From Gnetum montanum (taxonomy: Eukaryota > Streptophyta > Gnetopsida > Gnetales > Gnetaceae): a stretch of 54,484 nucleotides of DNA. The stretch lies in NCBI GenBank assembly GCA_015680685.1, contig MNCI01002112.1, positions 486,570 to 541,053 of the forward strand. The letters run 5' to 3'. The position numbers and the translations under genes were made by a program. The notes beneath the pieces are model-generated. The model worked only from the letters and a program-made list of their open reading frames with translations. It had not been told where the DNA came from and made no database searches. Positions within the stretch are counted from its first letter, which is position 1. Every line of letters starts with the position of its first letter. Of this stretch, positions 11,306-21,059 are shown piece after piece.

Positions 11306-12050
11306 CCTTTTTCATTTTGAACATATTTTAAGCTAAAATTGACTTGAAATTGGTTGAAATGTTTAAAGTATGCTAGATCTTAGAATTTTTTATTTCTTTG
11401 ATATAAAATGATGTGAATTTAAGTGAGAAGTAAGAGAAATGAGAATATCTGAGATGACATATGAGTAGCAAGGATTTCTGTATCAAAAAATGATACCTTG
11501 AGGATCAATAAGGATAATTGTGGATGTATGTTCAAATTTTAGCTTTGGAACATGAAAAGTAACTTTCTTACATCAATTTTCCAAGGATTTGAACCTTGGA
11601 TCTCTAATACTACTAGCAAAGTATCCACATAAGCTTCATTTTCCCAACTACGAATGACATCACATTGGGAAATTGCATAGAAGTTTTGATGTTATGCAAT
11701 AAGCTTTAACATTGCTATAAGTTTTGATATAGCCTATAAGTTTAACATAGAGAGAAAATTTTTCATGTCATTACTATAATTTTAATGTAGGCATTAGAAA
11801 ATTTGATTTCACCCAAGTAAAATTGATACATAGTAATAAGTAATGAATTAGAAATTAGAAATGAAATGATTTAATGATTTTGATTTCATTTTACTTTGAT
11901 ATTGGAAGCTTTTAATTGCTATTAATATAAGAAAGAATAATCTTTACTTAGATCTATGAAAATAATTGAGAAAATTACAAAATATATTCTACAAGATGCA
12001 TAATTAGCTTGTGAAAGCTAAATATGCACATGAGTGCCACTTCAAATCAA
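11306..12050 (-). pseudogene. Copia A gag start, leader, primer site and probable 5' LTR
   Basis: The gag start codon at 11322-11324 gives MFKMKKDIPK, which continues across the insertion into NIIFNGS at 3770. A decayed primer binding site of initiator-Met type (TAGTATTAGAGAT for TGGTATCAGAGC, 11600-11612) is followed on the element strand by an AAGGTTC-AATCCTTGG leader typical of copia elements. The sequence right of 11613 should be the copia LTR. I could not fix its outer end, and 12050 is a guess made because copia B coding sequence starts soon after. Confidence 0.6.
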
Positions 12051-12106
12051 AAGAACATTAGTAAAGTATAATGCTTTGATCATCTTCATCATTTTGAGAA
12101 TAATAT

Positions 12107-13177
12107 TTATAATAAGGATTGAAATGTGAATTTTTGAATTTCTTTCATCTTTTCCTCTATGACTTGAGTCCACTCTTTGGATTTCAAGGCCTTCTCAATT
12201 CTTTGAGCCTCATAGATGATGGTAGCATAAGTAAGAGAATTTATACCCATGCTTCTCGTTAATCTTCTTTTAAAATCATAATTAAGGATTTGAGAAGGAG
12301 ATTTCATTCTCTCAATCCTTAAATGAATATTGGATTTTTATCTCATCTTCTCCATTTGATGTATTCTTAACTTGTAACTTTATTTTTATTTTCAAAATGC
12401 ATTAGTTCAAATATATTTTCATCAAATTTTATATTTCTTGAGGAAATAAATTCTCTTAATGGTATAAAAGAATTTATAAGATATTGATATCTAATCATAG
12501 CCTACACAAATATATTTTACAGTCCTATAATATAATATCCCTATGAGGACATTTGAAACATTAGCTGAACAAATACATTAAAATATTTTTATATGAGAAA
12601 TATTTGATGCCTTACTATAAAAAACCTAATTAGAAGTAATGTATTTATTTGATGATGAGTACAATCTATTAAGTAGATAGAAGAATGTGTGGATTACTTC
12701 TTTCAAACATGAGTTGGGTAAGTTTACTTGTCTTAACATGTATCTTTCCATGTATCTCAAGATCCCATTTCTTCTTTCAACTACTTCATTTGATTATGAT
12801 GAATAGCCATATCTTTTTTTCTTAATCTCATTATCATTAAAAAAATCATAAAATTCATCATTTAAAAACTCTTGTCTCTTTTCACTTATAGTAAATTTAA
12901 TTATCAAAATCAATTGATTCTTCACAAGATTTTTAAAATATTTGAAAATGGAGAAATCCTCGCTTTACATTATAACAAATAAATTCATGTATATCTAGAT
13001 GAATATCAACAATGTTATGAAAATACCTTACATTTCTTATTAAGGCTAATTACATTAGATTCACAAAGTGCATGTGAAGGAGCTCTAATGGTTTTTCCTT
13101 TTTTTGCATGTGTGTGTTGTGAGACTATTCATGCTTTACAAACTTCATTTCGACTAATATGATGTTTCACTCATTTT
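12107..13177 (-). pseudogene. Second Ty1/copia pol remnant (copia B)
   Basis: Minus strand. Near 13060-13130 the translation reads ...HTHAKKGK and HMQKKEKPLELLHMHF in adjacent frames, the junction of pre-integrase and integrase core in copia. About 12650-12900 is C-terminal integrase, decayed. 12107-12307 gives EAQRIEKALKSKEWTQVIEEKM, the motif that opens copia RT, after which recognisable sequence stops. The 13183-19712 element interrupts the right side. The continuation at 19718-19900 is too eroded to assign firmly. Confidence 0.65.
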
Positions 13178-13182
13178 ACTAC
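13178..13182. repeat. Target-site duplication ACTAC (left copy)
   Basis: ACTAC precedes the LTR start at 13183 and recurs at 19713-19717 right after the other LTR. Confidence 0.9.
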
Positions 13183-14225
13183 TATTGGTGACCGTTTGGG
13201 ACGCGACCGCCAACGAGTGTCCTCGAACAGGATTTAGGTGCCTGCTAGTCTCTGGCAACACCAAGGCCTAGATACCTCCAAATAAACTCAGTAGTTAATG
13301 TGAGTATGTGTGTGTGCTGTTGCGGCGTGCGGTTGTGAGAAATGTAACGATTGCGTTGTGTGTAAACTACAAATGACTTACTTTAAAGAGATTCAGCCAA
13401 CTTTGCCAAGTACTGTGAGTTGTTGAAAATTTCCTATTTTGTTCAACTGCCTAGTCTACGCGGTCCTTATAATACCTACTTGTAACAAATAAAATTTTGC
13501 AAAAACATTTGAGCACAACTCCGCAATCTACTCCTAATTTTCCCCAGAGAAAGAGATAGTTCCACAAGAAAACTAGAAATAGAGCAAGATTCGATGGAAA
13601 TAAGCAGAAAAGAAAAGAAAGCAGATTTGTGTAGACCTCAAATATTTAAACAAGGTAAAATGACACGAGTAAACACTTCGCAATAAAGCTATCCCAAATT
13701 CAATATCTACGAATTGTTCAAACTTCCAAGGCTCAAACAAGCAATATCTTCAAGACAATCCTATTATGCTACCAAAAATTGCTGCGTAAACTACCACGTA
13801 CGAGACTCCATTTTGACTAGATAATAGATGTCAACGATTGCATTCAAACAGAACCTTTAAAAGACTTGAAAATTTCTGATTGAAATACCACGAGAATTCA
13901 CTTTAAAGATAAAAAGAAGCTATTCTGGTCCCATCAAAATACCAAATATTTTTTAAACCCTCTCGACTACTGAATTGTTCAATGGTGTGACTATAAACAA
14001 AGGCTCTCTTACAACAATCCCAATAGCAGTTCCCACACATTTCAAAACATTCAATTCAGCAACATTTTCATTTCTATTCCAACTTCATGGTTAATTAACT
14101 GTTGCAGAATTCTTTACAAGAAAGAACATAATCCTCCTTGAACAGTTTCAGTTCATTAGGATTCTGTACCTTACCATTTGCAAATAAGTCCACCTGTTCC
14201 ATGAAATGGTAAAAATCTACCAACA
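13183..14225 (-). repeat. 3' LTR (1,043 bp), lacking promoter and repeat array
   Basis: Collinear with 16821-17675 and then with 19528-19712 of the other LTR. About 1.85 kb (positions equivalent to ~17676-19527) is absent at about 14037-14042. The missing part contains the 21-bp array, the TATA box and the polyadenylation signal. The LTR's outer ends and target duplication are intact, so the difference is internal. Confidence 0.92.
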
Positions 14226-14239
14226 TTTCTGCCCCCTTT
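14226..14239 (-). other. Polypurine tract
   Basis: Reverse complement AAAGGGGGCAGAAA immediately before the 3' LTR. This is the plus-strand primer of reverse transcription and fits the inferred element direction. Confidence 0.85.
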
Positions 14240-14429
14240 AAAAGCTTAAAGAAATTTATGCAAGCCCCATTTTAAAACTGAATTGTACTGAATCCTTTAT
14301 TGAATTTTTACAGTTGAATAGAAATCTTTTTGGAGGAAAATTTCCAGCAAACATAAGGTTTGATGGTATAAAAACCTCATTCCTAACAAAACAAACAAAC
14401 TATACATTATTAAGCCCTTTGTTCATGGA

Positions 14430-15920
14430 CTATTCTTGAGATGGGAAGAGAATGGGAAGGATTACTTTGGTAGGAATCCTCATATCTCTAACCCTCTCGT
14501 AAGTAATTTCTCTATTACTTTTTGGCTTGTTGGAGTTTTCAACTTGATCCTCTTGAGATTTGTCTTCAGTAATCCTCTCATCTCCTTTCTCAAATGAATT
14601 TTCATTTTCTTGGAGTGTACAAATTTTGTTTTCAACACCGCCTTTTTCAACTATCTTACTTTTTCCATTTGAAGTAATGTTATCAATCATGAAAGGTTCA
14701 CTATAGATGTATACTTGATTCGGTTCTCCTTTCCAAGATAGCCACATGTGAGAATAATCTGTTGATATGTAACCTGAGAAACTCTTGCTCCAACTTCTAC
14801 TTAATAAAAGACTATGTGAATCTGGTATGTCTGCCACTTGAATAGTTACTCTACTTCTAATGCGAGGTTCAGAAGCAATTTCCAATAGGACATTTGGTAA
14901 TTGACCCACAATCTTTACTCTACTTTTATCCACTTGAACAATCTTTTTGTTTGATTTTTCAGGAATCAAACCAAGTTTCTTACATATAGACAATGGCATT
15001 ATAGTAGACGTGGCTCCAGAATCAACCAAACAATTGTGTAAGTATTTATCTTTTAATTTCATTGTCAAAAGGAAAGGAGGAGCTTCCTTGTCATATGAAG
15101 TCTTTAATTTCTCATCATTACTAGACACATAACTTAACTCTGATTCTCTAACTCTCCTTTTACCTTTAATGAACTCTAAAGCCTTTCTTTGCTGATCTCC
15201 TATTTGAAGCAACTGATAGAGGCTAATATTGGCTTTGACATGTTTAAGGTCTTCTATCAAATCATATTCTCCATCACCAATGAAGCTTGATCTCTTTATC
15301 CATTTATTAAAAGACTGATTTGGAGTGCTTTGCTCCACTTGATTGTCTTTACCTTTATTCTTATCCTTTCTACTTGGCTCAAAAGCTTTTCTCTTAGTAG
15401 ATGGATCAGTAATAACATTTGGGGGTCTAGAAGTAGTTAGTCTTTCCTTAGATCGAAGACTATATCCATTTTCCTCATTGTTATTACATTCTTCATCTGA
15501 AGACATATCTTCTTCAGAACTTGATAGAGAAGAAGTATCACTAGATCCATTGCTAGAAGATTTACTTGCATAGTGAACACTAGATAACTCATTATCAGAT
15601 TCAATATCAAGAAAGTTGGACATAATAAGATCACTTTCATCCTCATCTTCTACTAACTTAGTGTCTTGATGTTTATGCTTTCTATTTTTCCTTTCTTCCT
15701 TGATATTAACTCTTGCCAATGCTTTTTCAAGCTTCACTATTTTGTTAGACATATCTCTCATTAATTGTCCTTTTTCAGATCCTACTCTTTCATGTTCTTG
15801 CTCTATCTTAACATGAGATGGACCTGGTAAAGCTTTAAATTGAGCAAAATCTTGCATAGGAATCATAACTCTTTCTTCTCTTTTTTGAATTGCAATATTT
15901 TCTTCAGGATTCAAGTTCAA
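14430..15920 (-). CDS. Gag C-terminal part and aspartic protease (second half of a frame split by one TAG)
   Basis: 496 codons open in the same frame as, and directly after, the 16703-15921 gag frame. The first codon is TTG, so there is no convincing independent start. An acidic and Ser-rich stretch with a coiled-coil-like Lys/Glu segment occupies residues 25-150. The aspartic protease lies at about residues 280-390: CLVDSGATSTIMPLSICKKL holds the catalytic DSGAT (15009-15023), and SHSLLLSRSWSKSF forms the second half. A Lys/Asn/Glu tail follows. No RT follows; the frame stops 190 bases before the polypurine tract. It is unusually intact compared with everything else in the window. Confidence 0.85.
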   Translation of the reverse strand: MNLNPEENIAIQKREERVMIPMQDFAQFKALPGPSHVKIEQEHERVGSEKGQLMRDMSNKIVKLEKALARVNIKEERKNRKHKHQDTKLVEDEDESDLIMSNFLDIESDNELSSVHYASKSSSNGSSDTSSLSSSEEDMSSDEECNNNEENGYSLRSKERLTTSRPPNVITDPSTKRKAFEPSRKDKNKGKDNQVEQSTPNQSFNKWIKRSSFIGDGEYDLIEDLKHVKANISLYQLLQIGDQQRKALEFIKGKRRVRESELSYVSSNDEKLKTSYDKEAPPFLLTMKLKDKYLHNCLVDSGATSTIMPLSICKKLGLIPEKSNKKIVQVDKSRVKIVGQLPNVLLEIASEPRIRSRVTIQVADIPDSHSLLLSRSWSKSFSGYISTDYSHMWLSWKGEPNQVYIYSEPFMIDNITSNGKSKIVEKGGVENKICTLQENENSFEKGDERITEDKSQEDQVENSNKPKSNREITYERVRDMRIPTKVILPILFPSQE

Positions 15921-16703
15921 CTATTTTTCTAACTGTATAGCTTCACTAAAGTAGTCATTTAGTGTAGTTAAGTTTGGAGTTCTCCTTAACCAAATTGAAA
16001 TGTTGGGGTTGACAGCCTTAAGATAAGTTTCTTTAAGCATTTCTTCTGATGGCCTATATTGTCTTTGAAAGAGTCCACAAATTCGTTGAAACTTGATGTT
16101 AAAATCTCTAATTGACTCTTTAACTCCTTGCTTAGCTTGTATCAGCCCACAGTATAGTTGTTGTTGATCTAATTGATTACCAAACTGGGCTAAGAAAAGA
16201 TTCTTCATGTCATCCCAACTTGTAATACTATTACTTGGTAAGTTCGAATACCAAATCTGAGCCATATCCTTTAGATTTGATACAAACAACCTACAAGCTT
16301 GATCTTGATGTTGAATATTTGCATGAGCTAAAGCTAACTCAAACATGTGAATATATTCTTCAGCTAAATAAGCTTTTCCAGGAATGAAAGGCTCAGGCAA
16401 ATATTTGTAAACTACCTTAGGAATATCATTGTAATTTTGAAATCCTAATGGTGTAACTCCTTGCCAAGGATTTGCCATCCTATTCCTTTGAAATGTTGAA
16501 CTCTTAGACTTTCTAGATCTTCTCTTACGAATTGATAAACCAGATATAATGGGTGATCTTCTTGATCTTCTAGTTTTCACTCCACTACTTGTTCCCAATT
16601 CAAAAACTTTCTTTTGTTCTTCTTCTGATGAAGAATCAGTCTTAGAATCTAGAATATCTTTTGAAACTTTGAAACTTTCCAAACTATGAAATTTCTTGGT
16701 CAT
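15921..16703 (-). CDS. Gag (capsid region) of the non-autonomous element
   Basis: 260 codons from an ATG 118 bases downstream of the 5' LTR. An Arg/Lys/Ser-rich N-terminal segment (about residues 45-75, RRSRRSPIISG, then KRRSRKSKS) could bind RNA or act as a nuclear signal. The retrotransposon gag domain follows at about residues 105-245, with AQIWYSNLPSNSITSWDDMK and LFLAQFGNQ, the usual W-Y-L-S-I-W and F-F pattern. The frame ends at TAG (15921-15923) right after the gag domain and resumes in the same frame. This is either a point mutation (Gln CAG to TAG) or a stop that was read through to make Gag-protease. I cannot tell which. Confidence 0.88.
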   Translation of the reverse strand: MTKKFHSLESFKVSKDILDSKTDSSSEEEQKKVFELGTSSGVKTRRSRRSPIISGLSIRKRRSRKSKSSTFQRNRMANPWQGVTPLGFQNYNDIPKVVYKYLPEPFIPGKAYLAEEYIHMFELALAHANIQHQDQACRLFVSNLKDMAQIWYSNLPSNSITSWDDMKNLFLAQFGNQLDQQQLYCGLIQAKQGVKESIRDFNIKFQRICGLFQRQYRPSEEMLKETYLKAVNPNISIWLRRTPNLTTLNDYFSEAIQLEK

Positions 16704-16795
16704 GAACTGAAAATAGTATCTAATTCTTAAGCCTTACAAATAATTGTTGATGTACTAAAAGTATAAGGCTTATGAACCTAGAGGCTTAATTTTCA

Positions 16796-16813
16796 GCCCT
16801 CCTTCTAGCGCCA
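16796..16813 (-). other. Primer binding site of the non-autonomous element
   Basis: Reverse complement TGGCGCTAGAAGGAGGGC begins with TGG, as needed to pair with a tRNA CCA end, and lies 7 bases (GTTCTTT) inside the LTR boundary. The pairing tRNA would end CCCTCCTTCTAGCGCCA; I could not assign it to a known plant tRNA from memory. Confidence 0.7.
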
Positions 16814-17910
16814 AAAGAACTGTTGGCGACCGTTTGGGACGCGACCGCCAACGAGTGTCCTCGAACAGGATTTAGGTGCCTGCTGGTCTCTGGCAACACC
16901 AAGGCCCAGATACCTCCAAATAACTCAGTAGTTAATGTGAGTATGTGTGTGTGCTGTTGCGGCGTGCGGTTGTGTGCAATGTAACGATTGCGTGTGTGTG
17001 AAATACAAATGACTTACTTTAAGAGATTCAGCCAACTTTATCAAGTACTGTGAGTTATTGAGAGTTTCCTATTTTGTTCAAACTACCTAGTCTATGCGGT
17101 CCCTATAATACCTGCTTGTAACAAGTAAAATTTTGCATAAACATTTGAGCACAACTCCGCAAATCTACTCCTAATTTTCCCCAGAGAGAGATATATAGTT
17201 CCACAAGAAAACTAGAAATAGAGCAAGATTCAAAGGAAATAGACAGAAAGAAAAGAAAGCAGATTTGTGTGGACCTCAAATATTTAAACAAGGTAAAATG
17301 ACACGAGTAAACACTTCGCAATAAAGCTATTCCAAATTCAATATCTATGAATTGTTCAAACTTCCAAGACTCAAACAAGCAATATCTTCAAGACAATCCT
17401 ACTGTACTACCAAAAATTGCTGCGTAAACTACCATGTACGAGACTCCATTTTGGCTAGACAGTAGATGTCAACGATTGCATTTAAACAGAACCTTTAAAA
17501 GACTTGACAATTTCTGATTGAAATAACACGGAAAATCACTCTAAAGATAAAAAGAAGCTATTCTGGTCCCATCAAAATACCAAAGATTTTCTGAACCCTC
17601 TCGACTACCAAATTGTTCCACGGCGTGACTACAAACAGAGGCTCTCTTCCAACAATCCAATAGCAGTTCCCAAACGTTGCACAATAACGAAATTTACTAC
17701 TAAAATGCTCTCAAGGCTTTTTGAACACAAGCGCTTCTATGGCAAAATTTTAACAGAAATTCCTATTGGGCAACAAGAACAATAAGAGCAATCTAAAAAT
17801 CCCAAAATTACTTGCCAAGAATGATACTACCTAAACCACTAGCTAAGCAATTAAAACAAAACAAAAATGAAATGCATAACTCACAGGACCATGACAAAGA
17901 GGCTGAAATC

Positions 17911-17916
17911 TTTATT
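17911..17916 (-). terminator. Candidate polyadenylation signal AATAAA
   Basis: AATAAA on the element strand, about 95-100 bases downstream of the TATA box, giving an R region of around 100 bases. Absent from the 3' LTR because of the internal deletion. Confidence 0.5.
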
Positions 17917-18010
17917 CTAGCAAGCCATCTTGCAAACAATCTTCTTTACAAATCTTCCAAGTGTGATGATGATGCTCCTTGATGTGATGATCCTTCTTGA
18001 CCCTTGAAGC

Positions 18011-18020
18011 CTATTTATAG
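18011..18020 (-). promoter_or_regulatory. TATA box of the 5' LTR
   Basis: Reverse complement CTATAAATAG, a near-perfect plant TATA box, about 220 bases downstream of the end of the 21-bp array on the element strand. It supports the array being an upstream promoter region. Confidence 0.78.
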
Positions 18021-18237
18021 GATTCCAAGGTAGGTAGGGAAGTTACAATTTCAAAAATATCTTAAAAATATCTCACCTAACTTCTCTCCCAAGTAACTTG
18101 GCCAACCAATTAGGAGATTACTTGGCCAACAAGTTAGGAGGTTACTTGCCCAACAAGTTAGGTAAGTTACAACAACTTTGGGTGGTTTCAACCACAAAAG
18201 AGATAAAAATGCTGCATCTGACACGTGTCCCATGTAG

Positions 18238-19005
18238 TTGCCAAGTGTCTTCATGCAGTTGCCAAGTGTCTTCATGCAGTTGCCAAGTGTCTTCATGCAG
18301 TTGCCAAGTGTCTTCATGCAGTTGCCAAGTGTCTTCATGCAGTTGCCAAGTGTCTTCATGCAGTTGCCAAGTGTCTTCATGCAGTTGCCAAGTGTCTTCA
18401 TGCAGTTGCCAAGTGTCTTCATGCAGTTGCCAAGTGTCTTCATGCAGTTGCCAAGTGTCTTCATGCAGTTGCCAAGTGTCTTCATGCAGTTGCCAAGTGT
18501 CTTCATGCAGTTGCCAAGTGTCTTCATGCAGTTGCCAAGTGTCTTCATGCAGTTGCCAAGTGTCTTCATGCAGTTGCCAAGTGTCTTCATGCAGTTGCCA
18601 AGTGTCTTCATGCAGTTGCCAAGTGTCTTCATGCAGTTGCCAAGTGTCTTCATGCAGTTGCCAAGTGTCTTCATGCAGTTGCCAAGTGTCTTCATGCAGT
18701 TGCCAAGTGTCTTCATGCAGTTGCCAAGTGTCTTCATGCAGTTGCCAAGTGTCTTCATGCAGTTGCCAAGTGTCTTCATGCAGTTGCCAAGTGTCTTCAT
18801 GCAGTTGCCAAGTGTCTTCATGCAGTTGCCAAGTGTCTTCATGCAGTTGCCAAGTGTCTTCATGCAGTTGCCAAGTGTCTTCATGCAGTTGCCAAGTGTC
18901 TTCATGCAGTTGCCAAGTGTCTTCATGTAGTTGCCAAGTGTCTTCATGCAGTTGCCAAGTGTCTTCATTCATTTGCCAAGTGTCTTCATTTAGTTGCCAA
19001 GTGTT
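18238..19005. repeat. 21-bp tandem array, 36 full units plus a partial
   Basis: TTGCCAAGTG recurs at exact 21-base spacing from 18238 to 18994. The unit (first copy 18238-18258) contains CAAGTG (an E-box of CANNTG type) and CATGCA (core of the RY element bound by plant B3 factors). Inner units look identical; variants occur only at the right edge (near 18925, 18966 and 18990). The array is bracketed by a 29-base sequence with a CACGTG G-box at 18219-18247 and 19032-19060. Confidence 0.95.
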
Positions 19006-19104
19006 CACCATGGAGAGAAACAAGTTGCAGTTGACACGTGTCCCATTTAGTTGACAAGTGGCCATTGTGGAGATAAAGAGGTTGTAGTTGACAAGTGGCC
19101 TTTG

Positions 19105-19122
19105 TGGTGGTTATAACCACCA
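19105..19122. repeat. 18-bp perfect palindrome near the array
   Basis: TGGTGGTTATAACCACCA is self-complementary. A related broken palindrome (GTGGTTTCAACCAC) lies on the other side of the array at about 18182-18195. Could be a protein-binding dyad in U3; function not shown. Confidence 0.6.
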
Positions 19123-19712
19123 TTTCAATTGACAAGTGTTCAATTCTCATAGGACTTTGAACAATTGTTGCATAAATTCCCTTTTTAAATCAATATTATA
19201 TTTTATTGTTATTTATATCATAGTAGTAGAGATAATAACCATGGATTTGATGCATGGGTTGATATATAAATATATGTATGCGTATACAACCGAATGCATA
19301 AGTGGAGTTGTACTCTCACATTTTAATTTGTGGCACCTCGAATGTAATCCCAGTTATATCAAGGCCGATTCCATATTCATCTTCTCTGCACTTTATTACA
19401 GAAAAAGTAACTAGAGCTACTCTATCATAAGCTAGAGAGATATCTACAATTGATACACCATTTTCTTTTGACTCTAGATAAACCCTCATGCCAACATTCC
19501 TAATTGCAATGTCATTATCCCTTGATTTTCAAAACATTCAATTCAGCAACATTTTCATTTCTATTCCAACTTCATGGTTAATTAACTGTTGTAGAATTCT
19601 TTACAAGAAAGAACATAATCCTCCTTGAACATTTTCAGTTCATTAGGATTCTATACCTCACCATTTGCAAATAAGTCCACCTATTCCATGAAATGGTAAA
19701 AATGTGCCAACA

Positions 19713-19717
19713 ACTAC
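19713..19717. repeat. Target-site duplication ACTAC (right copy)
   Basis: Matches 13178-13182. Confidence 0.9.
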
Positions 19718-19924
19718 TTTTGACTTGACATATAGTTTTATCCTATCTTGCTAGATGACCCATCCATGGCTAATTTTGATGCCCCAGTTTAGTCTTAGAC
19801 TCATGTAATTTCATGGAGTGTTTTTCACATCATATCAATTAGGGTAAACATGCATAATGTCCAACATGTAGCTAAAGTTCTCTAGGTACTCATCAATCAA
19901 CCTAGGACTAGCTAGTAGATAGAA

Positions 19925-21000
19925 GAGGAGTATAGAGTTAATCCTAGTGCTAAGTTGCTATTGAGGAACATTGATAGTACAATAGAGAATGAACGCATTA
20001 AGGTCAAGATCAAATTGAAGACCACCAATGTTGATAGAACATTTTATCTGAAGGAGTTACAAAAAATCTAGGCTAAGATAAGATGGTTGCATGAGAAATT
20101 AGAACATCTCATACTATTGGTATCTACATCTTCAACAATCACTCTAGAGGTGTGTGTTCAGTACCTATAGGCTAAAATATTCCAAGCATGCTAGGTTAGT
20201 GAAGAAGCTATGTTTATAAAAAATAACTTAGAGAAATAGACATGAATGTTAATGTATCAGTCCCAGGAGTGGGAAAGAGAGAGTTAGAAGAAGGAAAAAT
20301 AGATCCACTACCTTTTAAATAGGTACAAAGGTTAGAGAATGAAAGTTAAATCATGGTTTAAATTTGGGAAAAGTACCATTGTACAGAGAGAGAAACAACA
20401 CTGAAACTTGTAATAGGAGCTAGTAAACAAGACTACTAGGGAAATTGATGAGCTTATAAAAATTTAGTTGATTGAATAGGCAACCTAGGATGTCAAGGTA
20501 CATAGACTTCATAAACTTGTATCTCTACTAAAAAAATGTGCAACCAGAGAGAGGCATAAGATGAAGTAGAAATTTGACATCTTGCAAACCATACTTCAAC
20601 ATATGGTTGTAAGTGACCCAAACTTGTAGGAGAAGATAGACCTTTTGGAAAACATGTACATCATCTACCACAAAGTAACTATCATAGTCTTTGAGAGGAG
20701 ATTCAACGAAGCTATGGATGAAATGTAGGTGAAATGAAGGAGGTATCTTTATTTAATCCAAACATCTACAAGTTGATTATGCATGAAGCTAGATAAAAAA
20801 ATTTATTGAGTGGAAATTAATTTAGATGTAGCATAGTATCAACTTTTTTAGAAAAAGAGGAGTCATGAGTAGTTCCAAGTTGATGTTGAGGAATAGTAGT
20901 AAGCACTCCTATAAGAGCAAGAATTGATGCATGAATAGAATTGATAGCTCCAAGAAAGGGTAATGGACCTAGAAGTGCAACTTTAGATATTTCACATGTT
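19925..21000 (+). pseudogene. Decayed coiled-coil reading frame, family unknown
   Basis: Plus-strand frames give long protein-like stretches rich in Glu, Lys, Gln and Leu, broken by TAG/TAA where Gln would fit. Examples are STIENERIKVKIKLKTTNVD near 19970-20030, FVERRF-type helices near 20680-20710, and KIDLLENMYIIYHKVTIIVF near 20630-20690. No known domain recognised. Composition resembles the last large exon of the antisense gene at 32806-33628 and its LTR-element relatives, but I cannot align them convincingly by eye. Ends before 21060. Confidence 0.4.
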
Positions 21001-21059
21001 CACATTCAACTCTTTAACCTTCTTCCTATGCCAAGTAAGTAGATTAGGGAGCTTCTTTT

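Larger units (their letters stand above)
13183..19712 (-). mobile_element. Non-autonomous Ty3-like LTR retrotransposon with gag-protease only
   Basis: A 6.5-kb minus-strand element bounded by TGTTGGCG...GCCAACA ends (first base pair of the left end mutated to TATTGG) and the ACTAC duplication. Order on the element strand: 5' LTR 16821-19712, primer binding site 16796-16813, gag and protease frames 16703-14430, polypurine tract 14226-14239, 3' LTR 13183-14225. The 2.6-kb interior has no room for RT, RNase H or integrase, so it must have relied on an autonomous partner. Where the LTRs overlap they differ by roughly one base in 13-15 in a stretch I compared by eye. Another LTR of the family is at 1-165. 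Confidence 0.93.
16821..19712 (-). repeat. 5' LTR (2,892 bp) with a 21-bp tandem array in U3
   Basis: Starts TGTTGGCGAC at 16821 and ends GTGCCAACA at 19712. On the element strand: U3 from 19712 to about 17985, containing the tandem array at 19005-18238; TATA box at 18011-18020; AATAAA at 17911-17916; then about 1.07 kb of U5. Plus-strand frames open through the array (18051-19065) are artefacts of a 21-base (7-codon) period. Confidence 0.92.

Noticed and set aside
18238-19005. CRISPR-like array
   Set aside because: Repeats are directly adjacent with no spacers, in a plant retrotransposon LTR.
18051-19065. Five long overlapping open frames on both strands encoding 7-residue repeats
   Set aside because: They are a by-product of a 21-base tandem repeat with no stop in those frames; the array lies in an LTR U3 upstream of the TATA box.
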